64,000 nt of DNA from Sepioteuthis lessoniana (taxonomy: Eukaryota; Mollusca; Cephalopoda; Myopsida; Loliginidae), in assembly GCA_963585895.1 (NCBI GenBank), contig OY757904.1:162198792-162262791 (forward strand), in the 5' to 3' direction. A program made the translations under genes and the position numbers. The notes beneath the pieces are model-generated. The model did no database searches and was not told where the DNA came from. It saw nothing but the letters and a program-made list of their open reading frames with translations. Numbering within the stretch: the first letter of the stretch is position 1; each line of letters begins with the position of its first letter. Below, piece by piece: positions 24,386 to 37,500 of the stretch.

Positions 24386-24509
24386 CTCCTGCGATGCAGT
24401 CCACGTGACAAATCGCTGTTACGGACTGCCCCAGCAACGCAGCATCTAGTCCACGTAACGACTCACTGTTACGGATTACACCAGCATTGCATCATCTGGC
24501 CCACGTAAA

Positions 24510-24800
24510 GACTCGCTGTTACGGGCTAGCAACCAGATCGACACCCCCCCGGTAAACCCAACATACTGTCAAAACCGGGAGATCGATCTACAGACCACGA
24601 CGCTCCAGCAATGCAGCACCCAGTCCACGTAACGACTCGCTGTTACGGACTACCATAGCATTGCAAAAACTAGCCCACATAAAAACACGCTGTTACAGGC
24701 TAGCAACCAAATCAACACGCCCTCGGTTAACCCAAAGAAATGTCAAAACCGGGACATCGATTTACCAACGACTCGACCGACTTCAGCTATACAGAATCTA
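24510..24800. repeat. 181-bp composite units at the left edge of the 50-bp satellite
   Basis: Two copies of a longer unit (offset about 181 bases) join satellite monomers to an otherwise absent segment, GCTAGCAACCAGATCGACAC ... TGTCAAAACCGGGA. The segment occurs at about 24526-24600 and 24699-24770. The composite organisation is confined to this edge. Confidence 0.7.
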
Positions 24801-25071
24801 GTCAACGTAACGACCCGCAGTTACAGACTGCCCTAGCATTACAGCATCTAGTCCACGTAACAACCCGCTGTTGCAGACTGCCCTAGCATTACAGCATCCT
24901 GTCCACGTAACGACCCGCTGTTGCAGACTGCCCTAGCATTACAGAATCTAGTCCACACAAAGACCCGCTGTTAAGGAATGCCCTAGCATTACAGCATCCA
25001 GTCCACGTAACGACCTACTGTTAAGGACTGCCCTAGCATTACAGCATCTAGTCCACGTAACGACCCACTGA

Positions 25072-28000
25072 TAAGGACTGCCCTACCATTACAGAATATA
25101 GTCCACATAACTACCCGCTTTACGGACTACCCTAGCATTACAGAATCTATTCCACGTAACGTCCCGCTGTTAAGGACTGCCCTAGAATTACAGCATCTAG
25201 TACACGTAACGTCCAACCGTTAAAGACTACCCTAGCATTACAGCATCCAGTCCATGTAAAGAACGGCTGTTAAGGACTGCCCTAGCATTACAGTATCCAA
25301 TCCACGTAACGACCTGCTGTTAAGGACTGCCCAAGCATTACAGCATCTAGTCCCCGTAACGACCCGCTGTTAAGGACTGCCCTAGCATTACAGCATCGAG
25401 TCCACATAACCACCAGCTAAGGGCTGTCCTAGCATTACAGCATCTAGTCCACGTAACGACCCGCTGTTAAGGTCTGCCCTAGCATTACAGCGTCTAGTCC
25501 ACGTAATGACCCGCAGTTAAGGACAGCCCTAGCATTACAGCATCCAATCCACGTTACGACCCGCTGTTAAGGACTGCCCTAGCATTACAGCATATAGTCC
25601 AGGTAATAACCCGCTGTTAAGGACTGCCCTACCATTACAGCATCTAGTCCATGCAACGACCAGCTAAGGGCTGCCCTAGCATTACAGAATCTAGTCCACG
25701 TAACGCCCCACTGTTAAGGACTGCCCTAACATTACAGCATCTAGTCAACGTAACAACCCGCTGTTAAGGACTGCCCTAGCATTACAGAATCTATTCCACG
25801 TAACGACCCGCTGTTAAGGACTGCCCTAGCATTACAGCATCTAGTCCACGTAACGACACGCTAAGGGCTGTCCTAGCATTACAGCATCTAGTCCACGTAA
25901 CGACCCGCTGTTAAGGACTGCCCTAGCATTACAGCATCTAGTTCACGTAACGACCAGCTGTTAAGGTCTGCTCTAGCATTACAGCATCAAGTCCACGTAA
26001 CGAGCAGCTGTTAAAGACAGCACTAGCATTACAGCATCCAATCTACGTAACGACTTGCTGTTAAGGACTGCCCTAGCATTACAGCATATAGTCCACATAA
26101 TGACCCGCTGTTAAGGACTGCCCTAGCATTACAGTATATAGTCCACGCAACGACCAGCTAAGGGCTGTCCTAGCATTACAGCATCTAGTCCACGTAACGC
26201 CCCACTGTTAAGGACTGCCCTAGCGTTACAGCATCTAGTCCACGTAACGACCCGCTGTTAAGGACTGCCCTAGCATTACAGCATCTAGTCCATGTAACGA
26301 CCAGCTGTTAAGGACTACCATAGCATTACAGCATCTAGTCCACGTAAACACCCGCTGTTAAAGGCTGCCCTAGCATTACAGAATCTAGTCCACGTAACGA
26401 CACGCTAAGGGCCGTCCTAGCATTACCGCATCTACTCTACGTAACGACCCGCTGTTAAGGACTGCCCCAGCATTACAGCATCTAGTCCATGTAACGACCC
26501 GCTGTTAAGGACTACCCTAGCATTACAGCATCCAGTCCACGTAACGAACCACTGTTAAGGACTGCCCAATCATTACAGCATCTAGTCCACGTAACGACAC
26601 GCTAAGGGCTGTCCTAGCATTACAGCATCTAGTCCACGTAACGACATGCTGTTAAGGACTGCCCTAGCATTACAGCATCTAGTTCACGTAATAACACGCT
26701 AATAAGGACTGCCCTAGCATTACAGCATCTAGTCCACGTAACGACCACCGTTTTTAAGGACTACCCTAGCATTACAGTATCCAGTCCACGTAACGACCCA
26801 CTGATAAGGACTGCCCTACCATTACAGAATATAGTCCACATAACTACCCGCTTTACGGACTACCCTAGCATTACAGAATCTATTCCACGTAACGTACCGC
26901 TGTTAAGGACTGCCCTAGAATTACAGCATCTAGTACACGTAACGTCCAACCGTTAAAGACTACCCTAGCATTACAGCATCCAGTCCATGTAAAGAACGGC
27001 TGTTAAGGACTGCCCTAGCATTACAGTATCCAATCCACGTAACGACCTGCTGTTAAGGACTGCCCAAGCATTACAGCATCTAGTCCCCGTAACGACCCGC
27101 TGTTAAGGACTGCCCTAGCATTACAGCATCGAGTCCACATAACCACCAGCTAAGGGCTGTCCTAGCATTACAGCATCTAGTCCACGTAACGACCCGCTGT
27201 TAAGGTCTGCCCTAGCATTACAGCGTCTAGTCCACGTAATGACCCGCAGTTAAGGACAGCCCTAGCATTACAGCATCCAATCCACGTTACGACCCGCTGT
27301 TAAGGACTGCCCTAGCATTACAGCATATAGTCCAGGTAATGACCCGCTGTTAAGGACTGCCCTACCATTACAGCATCTAGTCCACGCAACGACCAGCTAA
27401 GGGCTGCCCTAGCATTACAGAATCTAGTCCACGTAACGCCCTACTGTTAAGGACTGCCCTAACATTACAGCATCTAGTCAACGTAACAACCCGCTGTTAA
27501 GGACTGCCCTAGCATTACAGAATCTATTCCACGTAACGACCCGCTGTTAAGGACTGCCCTAGCATTACAGCATCTAGTCCACGTAACGACACGCTAAGGG
27601 CTGTCCTAGCATTACAGCATCTAGTCCACGTAACGACCCGCTGTTAAGGACTGCCCTAGCATTACAGCATCTAGTTCACGTAATGACACGCTAATAAGGA
27701 CTGCCCTAGCATTACAGCATCTAGTCCACGTAACGACCAGCTGTTAAGGTCTGCCCTAGCATTACAGCATCAAGTCCACGTAACGAGCAGCTGTTAAGGA
27801 CAGCACTAGCATTACAGCATCCAATCTACGTAACGACTTGCTGTTAAGGACTGCCCTAGCATTACAGCATATAGTCCACATAATGACCCGCTGTTAAGGA
27901 CTGCCCTAGCATTACAGTATATAGTCCACGCAACGACCAGCTAAGGGCTGTCCTAGCATTACAGCATCTAGTCCACGTAACGCCCCACTGTTAAGGACTG

Positions 28001-28530
28001 CCCTAGCGTTACAGCATTTAGTCCACGTAACGACCCGCTGTTAAGGACTGCCCAAGCATTACAGCATCTAGTCCATGTAACGACCAGCTGTTAAGGACTA
28101 CCATAGCATTACAGCATCTAGTCCACGTAATGACCCGCTGTTAAAGGCTGCCCTAGCATTACAGAATCTAGTCCACGTAACGACACGCTAAGGGCCGTCC
28201 TAGCATTACCGCATCTACTCTACGTAACGACCCGCTGTTAAGGACTGCCCCAGCATTACAGCATCTAGTCCATGTAACGACCCGCTGTTAAGGACTACCC
28301 TAGCATTACAGCATCCAGTCCACGTAACGAACCACTGTTAAGGACTGCCCAATCATTACAGCATCTAGTCCACGTAACGACACGCTAAGGGCTGTCCTAG
28401 CATTACAGCATCTAGTCCACGTAACGACATGCTGTTAAGGACTGCCCTAGCATTACAGCATCTAGTTCACGTAATAACACGCTAATAAGGACTGCCCTAG
28501 CATTACAGCATCTAGTCCACGTAACGACCA
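25072..28530. repeat. Higher-order repeat of about 1.73-1.78 kb in the 50-bp satellite
   Basis: A distinctive order of variant monomers at 25081-26730 recurs from 26814 onwards (offset 1733, growing to about 1.78 kb by small insertions). Markers include GAATATAGTCCACATAACTA, the TAGTCCCCGTAACG variant and the GGGCCGTCC variant. Further partial copies occur at about 32500-34150 and 36120-36480, so the array grew by repeated block duplication. Confidence 0.8.
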
Positions 28531-31500
28531 GCTAATGGCTGTCCTTGCATTACAGCATCTAGTCCACGTAACAACCCGCAGTTAAGGTCTGCCCTAGCAT
28601 TGCAGCATCTAGTCCACGTAACGACCACCTGTTTAGGACAGCCCTAGCATTACAGCATCCAATCTACGTAACGACCCGCTGTTAAGGACTGCCCTAGCAT
28701 TACAGCATCTAGTCCACGTAACGCCCCACTGTTAAGGACTGCCCAAGCATTACAGCATCTAGTCCACGTAACGACCTGTTTTTAAGAACTACCCTAGCAT
28801 TACAGTACCCAGTCCACGTAACGACCTACTGTTAAGGACTGCACTAGTATTACAGCATCTACTCCATATAACGACCCACTGTTAAGGACCACCCTAGCAT
28901 TACAGCATCCAGTCCACGTAACGACCCGTTTTTAAGGACTACCATAGCATTACAGTATCTATTCCACGTAACGACCCGCTGTTAAAGACTGCCCTATCAT
29001 TACAGCACCTATTCCACATAACGACCTGCCGTTAAAGACTACCCTAGCATTACAGCATCCAGTCCACGTAAAGACCCGCTGTTAAGGACTGCCCTAGCAT
29101 TACAGCATCTAGTCCACGTAACGACCCGCTGTTAAGGACTGCCCTGGCATTACAAAATGTCCATCTAATGACCCGCTGTTAAAGACTGCCCTAGCATTAC
29201 AGCATCCAGTCCACGCAACGACATGCTAAGGGCTGTCCTAGCATTACAGCATCTAGTCCACGTAACGACCCGCTGTTAAGGACTACCCTAGCATTACAGT
29301 ATCCAATCCACGTAACGACCCGCTGTTAAGGACTGCCCTATCATTACAGCATCTAGTCAAGGTAACAACCCGCTGTTAAGGACTGCCCTAGCATTACAGC
29401 ATCTAGTCCACGTAACGACCAGCTAAGGGCTGTCCTTGCATTACAGCATCTACTCCATATAAGGCCCCACTGTTAAGGCTACCCTAGCATTACAGCATCC
29501 CGTCCACCTAACGACCCGCTGTTAAGGACTACCGTAGCATTACAGTATCGAGTCAACGTAACGACCCACTGTTAAGGACTGCCCAATTATTACAGCATCC
29601 AGTCCACATGATGACCCGCTGTTAAGGACTACCCTAGCATTACAGCATCCATTCCACGTAACGACCCGCTGTTAAAAACTGCCCAAGCATTACAGCATCT
29701 AGTCGACATAACGACCCGCTGTTAAGGACTGCCCTATCATTACAGCATCTAGTCAAGGTAACAACCCGCTGTTAAGGACTACCCTAGCATTACAGCATCT
29801 AGTCCACGTAACGACCAGCTAAGGGCTGTCCTTGCATTACAGCATCTACTCCATAAAAGGCCCCACTGTTAAGGCTACCCTAGCATTACAGCATCCCGTC
29901 CACCTAACGACCCGCTGTTAAGGACTACCGTAGCATTACAGTATCGAGTCAACGTAACGACCCACTGTTAAGGACTGCCCAATTATTACAGCATCCAGTC
30001 CACATGATGACCCGCTGTTAAGGACTACCCTAGCATTACAGCATCCATTCCACGTAACGACCCGCTGTTAAAAACTGCCCAAGCATTACAGCATCTAGTC
30101 GACATAACGACCCGCTGTTAAGGACTACCCTAGCATTACTGAATCAAGTCCACGTATCGACACGCTTTTACGACTGCCCTAGCATTACAGCATCTAGTCC
30201 ACATAACGACCCGCTGTTAAGGACTGCCCTAGCATTAGAGCATCTACACCATAGAACGACCCGCTTTTAAGGACTACCCTAGCATTACAGCATCCAGTCC
30301 ACGTAACGACCCGCTTTTAAGGAATACCCTAGCTTACAGCATCCAGTCCACATAACGACCCGCTGTTAAAGACTGCCCTAGCATTACAGCATCTAGTCCA
30401 CGTAACGACCCGCTGTTAAGGACTGCCCTAGCATTACAGCATCTAGTCCACATAACGACCCGCTGTTTAGGACTGTCCTAGCATTACAGCATCTACACCA
30501 TAGAACGACCCGCTTTTAAGGACTACCCTAGCATTACAGCATCCAGTCCACGTAACGACCCGCTTTTAAGGACTACCCTAGCTTACAGCATCCAGTCCAC
30601 ATAACGACCCGCTGTTAAAGACTGCCCTAGCATTACAGCATCTAGTCCACGTAACGACCCGCTGTTAAGGACTGCCCTGGCATTACAGAATCAAGTCCAC
30701 ATAATGACGCATTTTTACGGACTGCCCTAGCATTACAGCATCTAGTCGACATAACGACCCACTGTTAAGGACTGCCCTAGCATTACAGCATCTACTCCAT
30801 ATAACGACCCACTGTTAAGGACTACCCTAGCATTACAGCATCCAGTCCACGTAACGACCCGTTTTTAAGGACTACCCTAGAATTACAGTATCCAGTCCAC
30901 GTAACGACCCGTTTTTAAGGACTACCCTAGCATTACAGCATCTCGTCCACGTAACGACCCGCTGTTAAGGACTGCCCTAGCATTACAGAATGTCCATCTA
31001 ACGACCAACTGTTAAAGACTGCCCTAGCATTACAGCATCTAGTCCTCGCAACGACATGCTAAGGGCTGTCCTAGCATTACAGCATCTAGTCCACGTAACT
31101 ACCCGCTGTTAAGGACTGCCCTAGCATTACAGTATCCAATCCACGTAACGACCCGCTGTTAAGGACTGCCCTATCATTACAGCATCTAGTCAAGGTAACA
31201 ACCCGCTGTTAAGGACTGCCCTAGCATTACAGCATCTAGTCCACGCAACGACATGCTAAGGGCTGTCCTAGCATTACAGCATCTAGTCCACGTAACGACC
31301 CGCTGTTAAGGTCTGCCCTAGCATTACAGCATCTAGTCCACGTAACGACCCACTATTAAGGACAGCCCAAGCATTACAGCATCCAATCCACGTAACAACC
31401 CGCTTTTATGGACTGCCCTAGCATTACAGCATCTATTCCACGTAACGACCCGCTGTTAAGGACTACCCTAGCATTACAGCATCTACTCCATATAAGGCCC

Positions 31501-34500
31501 CACTGTTAAGGCTACCCTAGCATTACAGCATCCCGTCCACCTAACGACCCGCTGTTAAGGACTACCGTAGCATTACAGTATCCAGTCAACGTAACGACCC
31601 ACTGATAAGGACTGCCCAATTATTACAGCATCCAGTCCACATGATGAACCGCTGTTAAGGACTTCCCTAGCATTACAGCATCCATTCCACGTAACGACCC
31701 GCTGTTAAAAACTGCCCAAGCATTACAGCATCTAGTCCACATAACGACCCGCTTTTAAGGACTACCCTAGCATTACAGCATCCAGTCCACGTAACGACCC
31801 GCTTTTAAGGACACCCCTAGCTTACAGCATCCAGTCCACATAACGACCCGCTGTTAAAGATGCCCTAGCATTACAGCATCTAGTCCACGTAACGACCCGC
31901 TGTTAAGGACTGCCCTAGCATTACAGCATCTAGTCCACCTAACGACCCGCTTTTAAGGACTACCATAGCATTACAGCATCCAATCTACGTAACGACCCGC
32001 TGTTAAGGACTGCCCTAGCATTACAGCATCTAGTCCACGTAACGCCCCACTGTTAAGGACTGCCCAAGCATTACAGCATCTAGTCCACGTAACGACCCGT
32101 TTTTAAGAACTACCCTAGCATTACAGTACCCAGTCCACGTAACGACCTACTGTTAAGGACTGCACTAGTATTACAGCATCTACTCCATATAACGACCCAC
32201 TGTTAAGGACCACCCTAGCATTACAGCATCCAGTCCACGTAACGACCCGTTTTTAAGGACTACCCTAGCATTACAGTATCCAGTCCACGTAACGACCCGT
32301 TTTTAAGGACTACCATAGCATTACAGTATCTATTCCACGTAACGACCCGCTGTTAAAGACTGCCCTATCATTACAGCACCTATTCCACATAACGACCCGC
32401 CGTTAAAGACTACCCTAGCATTACAGCATCCAGTCCACGTAAAGACCCGCTGTTAAGGACTGCCCTAGCATTACAGCATCTAGTCCACGTAACGACCCGC
32501 TGTTAAGGACTGCCCTAGAATTACAGCATCTAGTCCACGTAACGTCCAACCGTTATAGACTACCCTAGCATTACAGCATCCAGTCCATGTAAAAAACGGC
32601 TGTTAAGGACTGCCCTAGCATTACAGTATCCAATCCACGTAACGACCTGCTGTTAAGGACTACCCAAGCATTACAGCATCTAGTCCACGTAACGACCCGC
32701 TGTTAAGGACTGCCCTAACATTACAGCATCGAGTCCACATAACCACCAGCTAAGGGCTGTCCTAGCATTACAGCATCTAGTCCACGTAACGACTCGCTGT
32801 TAAGGTCTGCCCTAGCATTACAGCATCTAGTCCACGTAATGACCCGCAGTTAAGGAGAGCCCTAAAATTACAGCATCCAATCCACGTAACGACCCGCTGT
32901 TAAGGACTGCCCTAGCATTACAGCATATAGTCCAGGTAATGACCCGCTGTTAAGGACTGCCCTACCATTACAGCATCTAGTCCACGCAACGACCAGCTAA
33001 GGGCTGCCCTAGCATTACAGAATCTAGTCCACGTAACCCCCCACCATTAAGGACTGCCCTAACATTACAGCATCTAGTCAACGTAACAACCCGCTGTTAA
33101 GGACTGCCCTAGCATTACAGAATCTATTCCACGTAACGACCCGCTGTTAAGGACTGCCCTAGCATTACAGCATCTAGTCCACGTAACGACACGCTAAGGG
33201 CTGTCCTAGCATTACAGCATCTAGTCCACGTAACGATCCGCTGTTAAGGACTGCCCTAGCATTACAGCATCTAGTTCACGTAATGACACGCTAATAAGGA
33301 CTGCCCTAGCATTACAGCATCTAGTCCACGTAACGACCAGCTGTTAAGGTCTGCCCTATCATTACAGCATCAAGTCCACGTAACGAGCAGCTGTTAAGGA
33401 CAGCACTAGCATTACAGCATCCAATCCACGTAACGACTTGCTGTTAAGGACTGCCCTAGCATTACAGCATCTAGTCCACGTAATGACCCGCTGTTAAAGG
33501 CTGCCCTAGCATTACAGAATCTAGTCCACGTAACGACACGCTAAGGGCCGTCCTAGCATTACAGCATCTACTCTACGTAACGACCCGCTGTTAAGGACTG
33601 CCCCAGCATTACAGCATCTAGTCCATGTAACGACCCGCTGTTAAGGACTACCCTAGCATTACAGCATCCAGTCCACGTAAAGACCCACTGTTAAGGACTG
33701 TCCTAGCATTACAGTATCCAATCCACGTAACGAACCACTGTTAAGGATTGCCCAATCATTACAGCATCTAGTCCACGTAACGACACGCTAAGGGCTGTCC
33801 TAGCATTACAGCATCTAGTCCACGTAACGACATGCTGTTAAGGACTGCCCTAGCATTACAGCATCTAGTTCACGTAATGACACGCTAATAAGGACTGCCC
33901 TAGCATTACAGCATCTAGTCCACGAAACGACCAGCTAATGGCTGTCCTTGCATTACAGCATCTAGTCCACGTAACGACCCGCTGTTAAGGTCTGCCCTAG
34001 CATTGCAGCATCTAGTCCACGTAACGACCAGCTGTTTAGGACAGCCCTAGCATTACAGCATCCAATCTACGTAACGACCCGCTGTTAAGGACTACCCTAG
34101 CATTACAGCATATAGTCCACGTAATGACCTGCTGTTAAGGACTGCCCTAGCATTACAGTATATAGTCTACGAAAGAACCAGCTAAGGGCTGTCCTAGCAT
34201 TACAGCATCTAGTCCACGTAACGACCCACTGTTAAGGACTGCCCTAGTATTACAGCATCTACTCCATATAACGACCCACTGTTAAGGACCACCCTAGCAT
34301 TACAGCATCCAGTCCACGTAACGACCCGTTTTTAAGGACTACCCTAGCATTACAGTATCCAGTCCACGTAACGACCCGTTTTTAAGGACTACCCTAGCAT
34401 TACAGAATCTATTCCACGTAACGACCCACTGTTAAGGACTTCCCTAGAATTACAGCATCTACTCCATATAACGACCCACTGTTAAGGACTACCCTAGCAT

Positions 34501-37500
34501 TACAGCATCCAGTCCACGTAACGACCCGTTTTTAAGGACTACCCTAGCATTACAGTATCCAGTCCACGTAACGACCCGTTTTTAAGGATTACCATAGCAT
34601 TACAGCATCTATTCCACGTAACGACCCGCTGTTAAAGACTGCCCTATCATTACAGTATCCAATCCACATAACGACCCGCTGTTAAGGACTGCCCTAGCAT
34701 TACAGCATCTAGTCCACGTAACGACCCGCTGTTAAGGACTGCCCTAACATTACAGTATCCAATCCACATAACGACCCGCTGTTGAGGACTGCCCTAGCAT
34801 TACAGAATGTCCATGTGATGACCCGATGTTAAGGACTACCCTAGCATTACAGAATCTATTCCACGTAACGACCCACTGTTAAGGACTTCCCTAGAATTAC
34901 AGCATCTACTCCATATAACGACCCGCTGTTAAGGACGGCCCTAGCATTACAGCATCTATTCCACGTAACGACCCACTGTTAAGGACTTCCCTAGCATTAC
35001 AGCATATAGTCCACATAAGTAGCCGCTTTACGGAGAGCCCTAGCATTACAGCATCTAGTCCACGTAACGACCCGCCGTTAAAGGCTACCATAGCATTACA
35101 GCATCCAGTCCACATAAAGACCCGCTGTTAAGGACTGCCCTAGCATTACAGTATCTAATCCACGTAACGACCCGCTGTTAAGGACTGCCCTAGCATTACA
35201 GCATCTAGTCCACGTAACGACCCGCTGTTAAGGACTGCCCTAGCATTACAGCATCTAGTCCACGTAACGACCCACTGTTAAGGACTGCCCTAGCATTACA
35301 GTATCCAATCCACGTAACGACCCACTGTTAAGGACTGCCCTAGCATTACAGCATCTAGTCAAGGTAAAAACCCGCTGTTAAGGACTGCCCTAGCATTACA
35401 GTATCCAATCCACGTAACGACCCGCTGTTAAGGACTGCCCTATCATTACAGCATCTAGTCAATGTAACAACCCGCTGTTAAGGACTCCCCTAGCATTACA
35501 GCATCTAGTCCACGTAACGACCAGCTAAGAGCTGTCCTAGTATTACAGCATCTAGTCCACGTAACGACCCGCTGTTAAGGTCCGCCCTAGCGTTACAGCA
35601 TCTAGTCCACGTAACGACCCGCTATTAAGGACTGCCCAAGCATTACAGCATCCAATCCACGTAACGACCCGCTTTTAAGGACTGCTCTAGCACTACAGCA
35701 TATAGTCCACGTAACGACCCGCTGTTAAGGACTACCCTAGCATTACAGCATCTAGTCCACGTAACGATATGCTGTTCAGGATTGCCCTAGCATTACAGCA
35801 ACCAGACCCCGTAACGACCCGCTTTTTAGGACTGCCCTAGCATTACAGCATCTACTCCACGTAACGACCCGCTGTGAAGGACTGCCCTAGCTTTACAGAA
35901 TCCAGTACACGTGATGACCTGCTGTTAAGGACTACACTAGCATTTCAGCATCCAGTCCACGTAACGACCTGCTGTTAAGGACTGTCCAAGCATTACAGCA
36001 TCTAGTCCACGTAACAACCCGCTGTTAAGGACTGCCCTGGCATTACAGAATGTCCATCTAATGACCCGCTGTTAAAGACTGCCCTAGCATTACAGCATCT
36101 AGTCCACGCAACGACTTGCTGTTAAGGACTGCCCTAGCATTACAGCATCTAGTCCACGTAATGACCCGCTGTTAAAGGCTGCCCTAGCATTACAGAATCT
36201 AGTCCACGTAACGACACGCTAAGGGCCGTCCTAGCATTACAGCATCTACTCTACGTAACGACCCGCTGTTAAGGACTGCCCCAGCATTACAGCATCTAGT
36301 CCATGTAACGACCCGCTGTTAAGGACTACCCTAGCATTACAGCATCCAGTCCACGTAAAGACCCACTGTTAAGGACTGTCCTAGCATTACAGTATCCAAT
36401 CCACGTAACGAACCACTGTTAAGGATTGCCCAATCATTACAGCATCTAGTCCACGTAACGACATGCTAAGGGCTGTCCTAGCATTACAGCATCTAGTCCA
36501 CGTAATGACCCGCTGTTAAGGTCTGCCCTAGCATTACAGCATCTAGTCCACGTAACGACCCACTATTAAGGACAGCCCAAGCATTACAGCATCCAATCCA
36601 CGTAACAACCCGCTTTTAAGGACTGCCCTAGCATTACAGCATCTATTCCACGTAACGACCCGCTGTTAAGGACTACCCTAGCATTACAGCATCTACTCCA
36701 TATAAGGCCCCACTGTTAAGGCTACCCTAGCATTACAGCATCCCGTCCACCTAACGACCCGCTGTTAAGGACTACCGTAGCATTACAGTATCCAGTCAAC
36801 GTAACGACCCACTGATAAGGACTGCCCAATTATTACAGCATCCAGTCCACATGATGAACCGCTGTTAAGGACTTCCCTAGCATTACAGCATCCATTCCAT
36901 GTAACGACCCGCTGTTAAAAACTGCCCAAGCATTACAGCATCTAGTCCACATAACGACCCGCTTTTAAGGACTACCCTAGCATTACAGCATCCAGTCCAC
37001 GTAACGACCCGCTTTTAAGGACACCCCTAGCTTACAGCATCCAGTCCACATAACGACCCGCTGTTAAAGATGCCCTAGCATTACAGCATCTAGTCCACGT
37101 AACGACCCGCTGTTAAGGACTGTCCTAGCATTACAGCATCTAGTCCACCTAACGACCCGCTGTTAAGGACTGCCCTAGCATTACAGCATCTACACCATAG
37201 AACGACCCGCTTTTAAGGACGACCATAGCATTGCAGCATCCAGTCCACGTAACAACCCGCTTTTAAGGACTACCCTAGCTTACAGCATCCAGTCCACATA
37301 ACGACCCGCTGTTAAAGACTGCCCTAGCATTACAGCTTATAGTCCACATAAATACCCGCTGTTCAGAACTGCCCTAGCATTACAGCATCTAGTCCACGTA
37401 ACGACCTGCTTTTAAGGACTGCTCTAGCATTACAGCATCTAGTCCACGTAACGTCCCGCCGGTAAAGACTACCCTAGCATTACAGCATCTAGTCCACGTA

